A DNA stretch of 64,000 nt from a virus. The notes beneath the pieces are model-generated. The model did not search any database. It was not told where the DNA came from and saw nothing but the letters and a program-made list of their open reading frames with translations. Made by a program: the position numbers and the translations under genes. Where the stretch lies: positions 18,527 to 82,526 of the IMG/VR virus record IMGVR_UViG_3300025881_000010. The stretch is one strand, 5' to 3'. Shown here in pieces: positions 11,201-18,435 of the stretch (positions are counted from its first letter, which is position 1; every line of letters starts with the position of its first letter).

Positions 11201-12843
11201 ACTATTTTTAAGTTTGGAAATACCGCTGGAAAATAATTTTGTTCTTGTTCAGCGACAAGCCAAGCAATAACTCTAGATAATACATTAGTATATTCTTCAA
11301 CTGATAAATTTGGAAAAGGGTATGTAATATCATTACCGGTAAGTTTATTTCTTAACGTTAAAGTAAACGGCCCGAAAGAAGAAATGTTATCATATTTCTT
11401 TTGACGAATTCTAATAAGTGGATTAGTATTCTTAGGATCTATAAATCTATAATTCCATGGTTCCGGATTCATGATAGACTCAAAAGTATTTCCTTGAGCA
11501 TCCCAGGCATGTAATGGTAATAGATATTCTAAATCTCCAATACTTGTAGGTATAGGAGAGTTTCTTAGTCCAGCTGGAATTAATTTATTTTTTTTAGAAG
11601 TGTAATCATTACAATATTTAAAAGTGTTCTTGAATTCAAGAATGTCTTGAATAGTTATGTTATCTGAGAATTGAGGTTCATTTCCTAAATGCTTAAATTC
11701 TACAACACTTCTTACTGGCTCCAGTCCTAAATTTTTAATACCTGTAGGAACACCTAAAGCCTCAAATTCTAATGCTATGCATTCAATTTGAGCTGAAGGT
11801 TCAGGATTAATAATATTGCATTTTATAGTAACTACTTTATCTGTAGTTTCATCAACATTTCCACCTCTATATTTTATAGCATCTTCTTCTGGAAGTATTG
11901 TGGCAAAATCTGAAAAAGGAGAGAATTCAGATACTTGTCCATTTTTAGAGATTATTCTATACAAGTACAAAGCTTTCATAGCTTTAAGTTGACCACCACT
12001 ACTTATGTCTGAAACTATAGGCTGTAATAATACGTTGTCAAGAATTTGATTAAACTCTTTAGCGCTTCTACTAAATAATGAAAGATCTTTAAGGTTTACT
12101 ACTCTTCTTGGATTTACAGCATCACTATAATAAACTCGTTTATAAAATTCATTTTCTTCAACTCCCTCACAAGTAATCTTTCCATTTAGCGGCCAGTTTT
12201 GTGCTCCAGTCCAAATTCTAGTTCCAGTAAGATTTCCTTGACTATCTTTTTTGAAACTAATGATTGTATCATAATATTCTAAATTACTGATAGGAACTTC
12301 CCCAATGTTTATTGAGCACAGTTCAAAGTTGGCAACATTAAATCTTTCTTTATAATATTCTCCAAAATCTAAACTTACAGTTTCAGTATCAACTTCAGTA
12401 TAGTTTACTTGAAAATCAGTAGGATCTTCTACCGGTTTGGTAATAGTATAGCAGCTTATAGATTGTTCGCTATTTTCAGATATCTTATTTCCTATAAATA
12501 ATTTTTCTTGAGCTGCAGCACTATCAATTACTGTAAATGATTCAGCTATGATAACATCTTTACAAACTTGTTGTTCTGTAGTTTGTCCACTACCTGTAGG
12601 TTTTAAACATTTAGCAAAAATAATAGCCTCATCTCTAAAGGAATATACTCCTAACCATTTTACTATATCATCATTTTGATAGACAAGCTTGCTACCCTTA
12701 ATCGCACTAAACGAAAAAACTCCATCTCTTGAATAAATACGTCCATTCAAAGGATTAGAGTAGGTGTTTTTCTTTTCTATATTGTTGGTCAACTCTTTTG
12801 AGTAGCCGCCATCGAAAGTATTTTCGCGTGGAAAGTTTAACAT
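8233..12843 (-). CDS. Giant tail protein, nozzle/stabilisation (P22 gp10-like role) candidate (1536 aa)
   Basis: This is the largest complete gene of the window. It is almost wholly beta-rich, with many short strands, Asn/Asp turns and aromatic residues. The N-terminus (NGRIYSRDGVFSFSAIKGS) and the region around residue 1300 (VFFDEKNVEFIKLDKPM) look like beta-propeller blades as in tail nozzle proteins. Genes of this size at this place in crAss-like phages are usually annotated as tail stabilisation or hub proteins. There is no peptidase or glycosidase motif. Upstream of the ATG is GCCCCTTAATT, a C-tract leader. Structural role likely; exact position in the tail uncertain. Confidence 0.7.
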   Translation of the reverse strand: MLNFPRENTFDGGYSKELTNNIEKKNTYSNPLNGRIYSRDGVFSFSAIKGSKLVYQNDDIVKWLGVYSFRDEAIIFAKCLKPTGSGQTTEQQVCKDVIIAESFTVIDSAAAQEKLFIGNKISENSEQSISCYTITKPVEDPTDFQVNYTEVDTETVSLDFGEYYKERFNVANFELCSINIGEVPISNLEYYDTIISFKKDSQGNLTGTRIWTGAQNWPLNGKITCEGVEENEFYKRVYYSDAVNPRRVVNLKDLSLFSRSAKEFNQILDNVLLQPIVSDISSGGQLKAMKALYLYRIISKNGQVSEFSPFSDFATILPEEDAIKYRGGNVDETTDKVVTIKCNIINPEPSAQIECIALEFEALGVPTGIKNLGLEPVRSVVEFKHLGNEPQFSDNITIQDILEFKNTFKYCNDYTSKKNKLIPAGLRNSPIPTSIGDLEYLLPLHAWDAQGNTFESIMNPEPWNYRFIDPKNTNPLIRIRQKKYDNISSFGPFTLTLRNKLTGNDITYPFPNLSVEEYTNVLSRVIAWLVAEQEQNYFPAVFPNLKIVDNNGQLLFTYLDENIATDFSNYVFESNNDQFIETFQNDIKFLDPGVNQSNFIHGAESIGFNQGNGIRVTYREFKEPLLNQAQSKYDGNGPILDYIKPSGEKYNMKGEIYRLSFQSYDTASSRYFAIPIGDLMIPEINDLISYIDDQGNPVITSKKYVNQSVENGILYGHGIKMHFEVRLSCEIQNLISMYQILYVERTENDRTILCQGIAAPLNRMQHNNDSIHYDVPVPLKNKWNLPYYGGPVYEKRGLQQYDANGENFNYEGDGSSERIITHRGLMYFDSPDLYFNKISDQHIKTSKLSVVSKLNTDHSPKTIMEHGGFNGFSPEIYPKFSRKILENEVAGDNHTDELPRRAREDRESGTHETYFINVSVFAKNTEYAKKEFSIEAAETLNRGEIISGAAFGINHDVSNNAVVLPCMPWFFSDYQRRWDLQGGRPRADLFNHVIPSPGYPTTIIKTEEDLFTDEFIGGDIYKIDSEIRLGGPINNHIVYETYPLINIFRNNREAVYGGRTEQAYSNNKYIPLSKTIPVSKNSGAQFFDCGADTYVTLNIRTKNDSGENEIEEIEFDNAGGGRAKGEIKTWLREGAWAYVNVLETQVEPKQTYGYEFYKDSGSHNFQINRTEMINPAYFNSKSLKQFIPKPFQYKDDPNLGNVIAVSNVKIAGEIYDAWTMFKPNNFYAELEKNKGDVSNIFRHKEEIYAIQEGQTSLIYIGTDRILTDQSGQPINIKQGSGQVVDGHRIISDYGTSIRRAVAESDYGFVFFDEKNVEFIKLDKPMLAMKLLHMDYFEMFKKDPIIDTEAYYDHEMKESNIRIRTKSGKSILLSLNEMLNVFNGEYEYNNDLYINFDKKIYSPVNGSPNKLHELNEGDYLNLFGEQKELKIGFYVNAQLDKVFIHKGISIITSLDYPIKQVIYRSSLKQYRIVPGTHGWYKIREGNHTIPAKNESEIPEEYADLRGNWVYVEVTAESLNKNKVDILAIINHLRFSHQ

Positions 12844-12855
12844 AATTAAGGGGCT

Positions 12856-13374
12856 TTAAAATATCTTTAATCCAATTCCGGCTCTAAGATTGAACTTATT
12901 AAGTTCGGATTGTCCTACTGTAAAAATATAAACTTTTTTAATGTCATAAGTCAATCTACCTCGAAGTCTAAAATCATTTATCTTGGAAACATCAGTATCA
13001 GCTTCAACCTTAAATGTAAGTCTTGAAAATAGGTTTGAAGCTATTTTTATTTCTTCTTTAGAAATATCATCTATCTCTTGATTACTGTCTTTTATAAAAG
13101 AAGTAAGCTCATTAATGCGATTAGAGAGAACTTTAGAAGTTTTAGCTAGTTGTTGTATAGTATTTTCTTTGACAGCTATCACGCTATCCTGATAGGCTAC
13201 AACGACTAATAATCGTTCATATTCATCAGCCATTATTGAATAATCAATATAAGCTTCTGGTGCTACCTCAACTTTATTTGTTCTTTTGTTGTAGGAATCT
13301 TTGTCTTGCCCTTGGCAAACGATTAAGGGCAGTATCAAGACTGCGATTAACATAAATGATTTTTTCGTAAACAT
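12856..13374 (-). CDS. Exported coiled-coil/beta protein, outer spanin candidate (172 aa)
   Basis: Residues 1-23 form a Sec signal peptide (basic FTKK, then SFMLIAVLILPLIVC, then QGQ). The Cys is not in a canonical lipobox, so both signal peptidase I and lipoprotein processing are possible. Residues 45-115 are coiled coil, and the last 60 are beta-like, ending in a strand with a terminal Phe (AGIGLKIF), which is typical of outer-membrane-associated proteins. The start lies 101 nt inside the preceding membrane-anchored coiled-coil gene in another frame. That is the arrangement of inner/outer spanin pairs. It sits in the lysis region downstream of the endolysin. Function is inferred. Confidence 0.6.
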   Translation of the reverse strand: MFTKKSFMLIAVLILPLIVCQGQDKDSYNKRTNKVEVAPEAYIDYSIMADEYERLLVVVAYQDSVIAVKENTIQQLAKTSKVLSNRINELTSFIKDSNQEIDDISKEEIKIASNLFSRLTFKVEADTDVSKINDFRLRGRLTYDIKKVYIFTVGQSELNKFNLRAGIGLKIF

Positions 13375-13624
13375 AGGGGCTGTATTTGATTTTAGAATTT
13401 TCTTCGAGTATAGAATCTATTTTTTTATTATAATCTTCAGTTACATCTTCTAACTCTTTAATGTAGTTGTCTCGTTCTACTTTTTTAAGCTCTTTTTTTT
13501 CTTTCAGAAAATCAAGCTTTTGTTCTGTGCTATCATCAAGATTTATTTTAATGATCACTCCCATTATAATAACAGCAATGATCAAAATTATAATTAGATA
13601 ATATTTCCAGTTAAGTCTAAACAT
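13274..13624 (-). CDS. Membrane-anchored coiled-coil protein, inner spanin candidate (116 aa)
   Basis: One N-terminal transmembrane helix (about residues 9-27, YYLIIILIIAVIIMGVIIKI) is followed by a charged periplasmic coiled coil (35-80) and a basic tail. This is the topology of i-spanins, which link inner and outer membranes in the last step of lysis of Gram-negative hosts. It overlaps the end of the 331-aa gene by 8 nt and the next exported protein by 101 nt. The topology is clear from sequence; spanin function is inferred from overlap and position. Confidence 0.6.
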   Translation of the reverse strand: MFRLNWKYYLIIILIIAVIIMGVIIKINLDDSTEQKLDFLKEKKELKKVERDNYIKELEDVTEDYNKKIDSILEENSKIKYSPYVYEKIIYVNRSLDTALNRLPRARQRFLQQKNK

Positions 13625-14612
13625 CTGTTGAAAGTGTTACACTATCATTGGCTGAAACTAAAGAGAGATCTTCATTAATACTATTTAAGAGAATAGTTGT
13701 AGAACCTATTTCATTAGCATCATCTTTAATAACTTCATGAGTTACTTTAATATAAGCACTTCCGTTATCATCTAAGTTTGCTACTAAATTAAAAATTTCA
13801 TCTGCTGATTTGATATCTTCGATTCCATTAACTTCCACATAAATATAACTTTGAGTACTTACTAAAATGGTATCTAAGAAGTCGGCATTGATAGTAACTT
13901 CAATTTCTGCAGTTCCATTTTGATAACCTTTAGTGATCATTACTTCGTAAACTTCTCTAATCACATCGTAGTTTACAATTCCTCCAGCACCATCATCAAA
14001 TTCTTCATTAGTAGTTGAGGTCTTAGTATCGATTAAATTTATCTCTGCAGAACTCATAACATTTACAGTGTAATTGTAAATAGTTGCTTCTAAAGTTTTA
14101 CCTCTTCCAACTTTATAACTTAGATTAAAATAAGGTTCACCACCACCAAATTCATTTACATTAAATGTTGCAGATAATAAATCTGAAGTTTCAATTCTGT
14201 TTCCAGGAATCAACTTAATATTATTTAGCTTTAAATTTTTAACTCCATCAATAGCTGTTATCTCAATAAATTCTACTCCAGAATTAAGCGGCAGCACTTC
14301 TAATAAAATCTTTTCATCTAAACTATTTAAAGTCTCTTCAAAATCTGCAGATGCCGGAATAACATCTGCATTTTTGAAAACTATATTTCCTACAGCTTCA
14401 TTGCTGTCAAGATTTAAATTAGAATCATGAGTTTTATACATAAAGCTTTCACTTACGTAAAAATCATCAAGTGCATCTATTCTTTTAAAATTCAATGTGC
14501 TTTCATCCTCGATAGGATAAAGCACATTTTGTTGAACAGGTATTAATCCTAATAAAGAAATGATCTTGTTCTCGTCAGGTAATTTGGTTATTTTAAAGTG
14601 AGTCGTTGCCAT
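13617..14612 (-). CDS. Beta-rich protein of unknown function within the lysis region (331 aa)
   Basis: The protein is acidic and rich in alternating beta-strand pattern with many Asn, Asp, Thr and Ile residues and no Cys, signal peptide or membrane segment. It could be an Ig-like decoration or fibre-type virion protein. It starts inside the 31-aa membrane peptide gene and ends inside the spanin-like gene, so it is embedded in the lysis cassette, which is odd for a structural protein. I do not recognise a family. Confidence 0.65.
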   Translation of the reverse strand: MATTHFKITKLPDENKIISLLGLIPVQQNVLYPIEDESTLNFKRIDALDDFYVSESFMYKTHDSNLNLDSNEAVGNIVFKNADVIPASADFEETLNSLDEKILLEVLPLNSGVEFIEITAIDGVKNLKLNNIKLIPGNRIETSDLLSATFNVNEFGGGEPYFNLSYKVGRGKTLEATIYNYTVNVMSSAEINLIDTKTSTTNEEFDDGAGGIVNYDVIREVYEVMITKGYQNGTAEIEVTINADFLDTILVSTQSYIYVEVNGIEDIKSADEIFNLVANLDDNGSAYIKVTHEVIKDDANEIGSTTILLNSINEDLSLVSANDSVTLSTDV

Positions 14613-14688
14613 AATTTATTATTATCAATATCAGTAAAAGAATAGATGCTATTGTCAAAACTATTAAAGTTTTGATATGCCTTTTCAT
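14593..14688 (-). CDS. 31-residue single-TM membrane peptide after the endolysin
   Basis: The ATG at 14688 overlaps the TGA of the amidase gene (ATGA), and the stop lies 20 nt inside the 331-aa gene. The predicted peptide has a basic start (MKRHIK), one long hydrophobic helix (LIVLTIASILLLILIII) and a short polar tail (NYGNDSL). The overlaps on both sides and the clean membrane helix argue for a real gene. A holin, antiholin or lysis regulator is possible from its position; nothing in the sequence decides this. Confidence 0.55.
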   Translation of the reverse strand: MKRHIKTLIVLTIASILLLILIIINYGNDSL

Positions 14689-15230
14689 CTATTATGAGGC
14701 AAAGTCTGAATAGAATTAGTTGCTCCATAAATGATGTTGTATTCTGGAATAGCATCAAAACTAGGACATTCTTTAATTCTTTCGTTAGACTGAATAACAT
14801 TATCGTGATTTCTATCAGTAGAAAAATCTCTATGACCTAATACCATAAGATCTTTCTTAATATCCTTGCCATTATCTCTGAGCCAGTAAACAGCTTCAGA
14901 TATGCATTTATGAATACCTACTTTTTGTAAATCAGTTCTGGTATCTTCAGCAATATAAATTCCTGATTTTGATTTCTCATAATTGATACCACCAACATAA
15001 GAGATATGAATACATTGAGAGTTGAATCCACCAACTCCATTTGTTACTCTATTAAAATCATATAGCTCGGCAATCTGACCACCTCTTTCTACAATACGAT
15101 GATAACCTCCAGTATGCCATCCTCGGCCACCTTTAGTTTTAGGTCTTAAAAAATAATCTTCAACTGCAAGTGCAGATTTAAAACCTGCAGTACAGTGAAT
15201 AACAATGTACTTAATCTGGGGGGCTCTCAT
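14685..15230 (-). CDS. N-acetylmuramoyl-L-alanine amidase endolysin (Amidase_2 type)
   Basis: This protein of 181 aa should cleave the amide bond between MurNAc and L-Ala of the peptide stem and act as the endolysin. Visible motifs are IVIHCTA (zinc ligand His12), GWHTGGYHRIV (38-47), VLGHRDFS with the second zinc His near residue 131, and KECPSFD with the Cys ligand near 154, as in T7 lysozyme-like amidases. No signal peptide is present, so release depends on a holin. It overlaps the preceding membrane protein by 20 nt and is coupled to the following 31-aa peptide, forming a lysis cassette. Confidence 0.9.
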   Translation of the reverse strand: MRAPQIKYIVIHCTAGFKSALAVEDYFLRPKTKGGRGWHTGGYHRIVERGGQIAELYDFNRVTNGVGGFNSQCIHISYVGGINYEKSKSGIYIAEDTRTDLQKVGIHKCISEAVYWLRDNGKDIKKDLMVLGHRDFSTDRNHDNVIQSNERIKECPSFDAIPEYNIIYGATNSIQTLPHNR

Positions 15231-15882
15231 TTTCGTAGTCTTTTAAATGTTCATATGATTTGTTCTTTTTTTCAAAGATATCTTTACCTTCAAAAAATTT
15301 TAAGATTTTTAATTCAAATATTGCTTCAACAATAGTAAAGATAGAAGCTTTTTTGTCATAGATCACAGTGGAGTTCTCTCCAATGCTTTTAAACTCATAG
15401 TACCAAAATATAGCTACAGGAGCTTTACATAAAGCTTCTGTTGTAAAATCAAAAAAAGTTCCATTGTCTTCTAATAGTTTTGTAACAAAATATAGATATC
15501 CAAGAAGCGACATACATTTAAAAAAAACGAACTGAAGTCTTTTTGCACTAAAAGCGTTTCTCTGCATTTTAGCAATAAATAGATCTACTTGTTTTTCTTC
15601 AATCTCGGTATCTAAAGCTCTTTGTTCATAGTAACGAAATAAAACTTTACTTTTTCTTACTCCGTAATAAGTATTAAAAAATACTGTCAAAAAAACTAAG
15701 GAAAGAACCATATTGGTAGTTCCAAAGTATTCTTGTTTCATAAAAATCTCTATGAATTCTCCACTTAAAGTAACTCCTATTGCGGCAAATGTGGTTTTAT
15801 ATCCATTGGCGTAGGCTAAAGCACCAATTTTTTTTAACCACTGCGTAAGTAGTAGAATTCTTATACTGTCTGCATTCAACAT
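15211..15882 (-). CDS. Multi-span membrane protein, holin candidate (223 aa)
   Basis: Hydrophobic segments lie near residues 15-35, 42-62 and 115-135 and are separated by basic regions; the C-terminus is charged. The layout resembles phage holins of the toxin-secretion/holin type but the protein is longer than most. It directly precedes the amidase with a 20-nt overlap, which supports export of the endolysin as its job. The leader contains two C-tracts (CCCCCC and CCCCC) within 25 nt of the ATG. Confidence 0.6.
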   Translation of the reverse strand: MLNADSIRILLLTQWLKKIGALAYANGYKTTFAAIGVTLSGEFIEIFMKQEYFGTTNMVLSLVFLTVFFNTYYGVRKSKVLFRYYEQRALDTEIEEKQVDLFIAKMQRNAFSAKRLQFVFFKCMSLLGYLYFVTKLLEDNGTFFDFTTEALCKAPVAIFWYYEFKSIGENSTVIYDKKASIFTIVEAIFELKILKFFEGKDIFEKKNKSYEHLKDYENESPPD

Positions 15883-15954
15883 ATTGGGGGCTGTTGGGGG
15901 GTTCGTATCTTATTGTTTTTTAATATAATGCTAATAATGAAAGCAGTACAGTAC

Positions 15955-16536
15955 TTATTTTAAAATGAACCATAAAAATGTGAATAAGATTAATAATAAA
16001 GGCCAGATAGGAGTCAGCATACATTTGAAACGATCTCCACCACTTCCAATTTGAAAAGTAAACCAAGAGTTAGCGTAAGAAATTCTACCGCATACAATAC
16101 CTTTAGTTTCATAATAGATTACTCTCCATCCATAAAGCTTATCTCCACTATTGGACCATTTCATTTTATCAGCATATTCATCTATATTATTAGGATCATT
16201 TAGATGTGCTGGATATAAAACATTGACTTTACTTTTATCTGAAGTTCCGGGTTGAGGATAAGAATTAAGATAGTTATCACATGGATTTCTTAACCACCAA
16301 CGAATAGCACTCCAAGTACCAGGTTTTAATTTATATTTTATAAGCCACCATTCAGCGCCATAATCTCCATCTGGACCATCATTTAAAAACGGTGAATGAT
16401 CATTTTTACCCATATGGTGCTTACGATAAAAATCTATAAACACCATCAATGTAAGTACTCCAAAAAAGCTATAGGAGAACCACGCTAGTAGCACTCCTAT
16501 ATATTTTTTCCAATACTGTAATTTAATATCCACCAT
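15955..16536 (-). CDS. Membrane protein with Trp-rich extracytoplasmic domain (193 aa)
   Basis: I chose the ATG at 16536; a GTG at 16572 would add 12 residues. There is one transmembrane helix near the N-terminus (about 9-30) and another at the very C-terminus (PLLLILFTFLWFIL), enclosing a domain rich in Trp, Tyr, Gly and Asp. Similar unnamed proteins with a DGDYG/WW pattern occur in many tailed phages, but I know of no assigned function. It overlaps the preceding membrane gene by 14 nt. A lysis or host-envelope function is only a guess. Confidence 0.6.
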   Translation of the reverse strand: MVDIKLQYWKKYIGVLLAWFSYSFFGVLTLMVFIDFYRKHHMGKNDHSPFLNDGPDGDYGAEWWLIKYKLKPGTWSAIRWWLRNPCDNYLNSYPQPGTSDKSKVNVLYPAHLNDPNNIDEYADKMKWSNSGDKLYGWRVIYYETKGIVCGRISYANSWFTFQIGSGGDRFKCMLTPIWPLLLILFTFLWFILK

Positions 16537-17029
16537 GTCCTGAAAAGAATATTGAAAGGGCAATGTAAACACCTATTCCTGTTATTATAAAAGGCAATAA
16601 TCCAAGAACAACATTTACGTTTTTCTTTCCATTAAATTTAGCATCATGCCATATTTTCAATTTTTTGTATTCTTCTTGATATCTAAAACCTTCAGGATAG
16701 GATTTATCTTTAATACCAATACCCGGTAATTTATTAAGCATCTGCCATTTTTGTTCTTTACTTCTAAGTTCTGCGTAGGTAATTGGATTTTTTCCAAAAT
16801 ATCCAATTCCAAACCAAGGAAAACCATAGTAAACAGGTATTGAAAATATAGCCCATATTAATAATAAAAGAAATCCATTTTCAGTATAAAGACTAAGACA
16901 TATACTAATGAACATTGCTATTAAACATGGAATTACAGCTCGTAAGTATTTACCTGTTGGACCTATGTTCTTTCCTAGAACTCTGGTTTCATAGCTTAGT
17001 GCAAAATATTTAATAAGGGAATTTCTCAT
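16523..17029 (-). CDS. Small multi-span membrane protein (168 aa)
   Basis: Two adjacent transmembrane helices (about residues 30-75) and one C-terminal helix (about 143-162) flank a basic cytoplasmic-type loop with many Lys and Tyr residues. The family is not recognised. Its ATG overlaps the stop of the preceding exported protein gene (ATGA), and its end overlaps the next membrane gene, so these genes are translated as a coupled unit. Confidence 0.6.
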   Translation of the reverse strand: MRNSLIKYFALSYETRVLGKNIGPTGKYLRAVIPCLIAMFISICLSLYTENGFLLLLIWAIFSIPVYYGFPWFGIGYFGKNPITYAELRSKEQKWQMLNKLPGIGIKDKSYPEGFRYQEEYKKLKIWHDAKFNGKKNVNVVLGLLPFIITGIGVYIALSIFFSGHGGY

Positions 17030-17499
17030 TTTTCAATTTTTGAAGTTAAGGTTCTTAATGTGTAGTTGGAACGGTTTTGTTTATAAAAAATAATTTCAGT
17101 ATCAGGACTGACTTTAAAATTTGATAATACAGAAGGTCTTTTTTCATTATCAATTTTACCTCCAGTAAGTAAATATATTTCTTGCCATATAGCTACTTGC
17201 TTAGTATAAGGAAAGCTATTTAATCGGCTATTGAGATAAATAGTTCCATCTTCAAAAGAACTAACAAATTCTCGATCTTTATTTATTATCTGAATATTAG
17301 AAATCTTTCTAAGTATCGGTTCATAATTAAAGTTGCTTTCTTCCATGTTTGCTATAAATCTTTTTACAGCAATTTCACTAATACTATCAGGAGTATTGAT
17401 CTGGTGTTGGATTTCTCCAGTAATTTTAACCATACCTTCAATTTGAGAGAATGAAGTAGCATAGATTAAAAAAAAGAAGAAAAAAAGTGGGAGCTTCAT
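17026..17499 (-). CDS. Exported protein of unknown function (157 aa)
   Basis: The N-terminus KLPLFFFFFLIYATSFSQ is a clear Sec signal peptide with a probable cleavage site after Ser-Phe-Ser. The mature part of about 138 residues is mixed alpha/beta with no Cys and no known motif. It is coupled to the next membrane protein gene by an ATGA overlap. A periplasmic role alongside the membrane proteins is likely. Confidence 0.6.
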   Translation of the reverse strand: MKLPLFFFFFLIYATSFSQIEGMVKITGEIQHQINTPDSISEIAVKRFIANMEESNFNYEPILRKISNIQIINKDREFVSSFEDGTIYLNSRLNSFPYTKQVAIWQEIYLLTGGKIDNEKRPSVLSNFKVSPDTEIIFYKQNRSNYTLRTLTSKIEK

Positions 17500-17563
17500 T
17501 TTTTCTAGGTTTTAAGTTAATTTTAAGATAAAGATAATAGAAAGAATTAAACCAACAATTATA

Positions 17564-18061
17564 CTATGTTGAAGCTTTTAAAATTGCAGAATTCAATTCT
17601 ATTATTTTTATAGCTTGATCAATTTCAACTTGCACCGATTTATTACAATGGTCTTTTTCTAAAAATTCCAATAATTTATATAATCTCATTCCAGATTTAG
17701 AAAGGTTATTTATTAAGTAATTCCATTGTATTACAGAGCTTATTCTTTGCCCAGCTATTCCAAAAGGAAACTGTTTTACCTCTTTAAGGAATAACCAATT
17801 AAAAACTCCTGAACCCGAAATGCATCCTAAAATATCGATACCAATAGCCACCATTTTTGCAAAGCTTCCATTGCTTAAAAGGATTTCTTTTGCTGAAAGT
17901 TTTCTACTCCATACGGTTATTAAGTAATGAGCAGCATTTGATAAGCACACAACCACAAAAACAAAGGCTGCTAAAAAAATTAAAAACACCCCTAATACAA
18001 ACCGCCACACATTGGTAGCAGCTTCTTTGATCCAGTTTAAAAGGGGGGATAGTTTTTTCAT
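17564..18061 (-). CDS. Membrane protein of unknown function (165 aa)
   Basis: One strong transmembrane helix spans about residues 20-45 (FVLGVFLIFLAAFVFVVVCL) and a weaker hydrophobic segment lies near 70-90. The C-terminal half is soluble and helical. The gene starts exactly where the 122-aa gene ends, so they are probably coupled. The family is not recognised. Confidence 0.6.
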   Translation of the reverse strand: MKKLSPLLNWIKEAATNVWRFVLGVFLIFLAAFVFVVVCLSNAAHYLITVWSRKLSAKEILLSNGSFAKMVAIGIDILGCISGSGVFNWLFLKEVKQFPFGIAGQRISSVIQWNYLINNLSKSGMRLYKLLEFLEKDHCNKSVQVEIDQAIKIIELNSAILKAST

Positions 18062-18429
18062 TATTCAGTATCTATTTCCCAATCGCTTGGATTAGTTCCA
18101 TAATTATCTCCCGACTCTTGTTGTAGCTGAAGCATTACAAATTCTTCCAAACGCTGCGAGATGTTAGCGTATAGGTTTTGAGTATTATTAAGTGCTGGCA
18201 AATTGTTATTTTCTACCTGCTCTACAATTACCCATTGTTTTTGGGCATTACTTCCAAGATCATCAAGCTTTATAATTTGTCCATTTTCATCTATGTAGTA
18301 GTAATAACCCTTAGGAGTAATGTTATTCTTATCTAAAAAAATACCATCAATAATTAATCTAACTATTGCTGTTTTGACTGCTCTAGGAGCAGGTATTTGA
18401 AACTCTGTTTTTGTTCTTAGTTTTAGCAT
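18061..18429 (-). CDS. Small protein downstream of the tail adhesin (122 aa)
   Basis: A mixed alpha/beta soluble protein with a Gln/Asn-rich C-terminal half. It follows the FN3/LamG adhesin by 6 nt and precedes a membrane protein with a 1-nt overlap. It may be a fibre-associated accessory protein or chaperone by position, but no motif supports a specific role. Confidence 0.6.
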   Translation of the reverse strand: MLKLRTKTEFQIPAPRAVKTAIVRLIIDGIFLDKNNITPKGYYYYIDENGQIIKLDDLGSNAQKQWVIVEQVENNNLPALNNTQNLYANISQRLEEFVMLQLQQESGDNYGTNPSDWEIDTE

Positions 18430-18435
18430 GATTTT

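Noticed and set aside
14588-14800. A 70-codon minus-strand frame overlapping amidase and the following genes
   Set aside because: It overlaps the amidase C-terminus and the 31-aa peptide in another frame, and its product has no plausible domain; it is a shadow frame.
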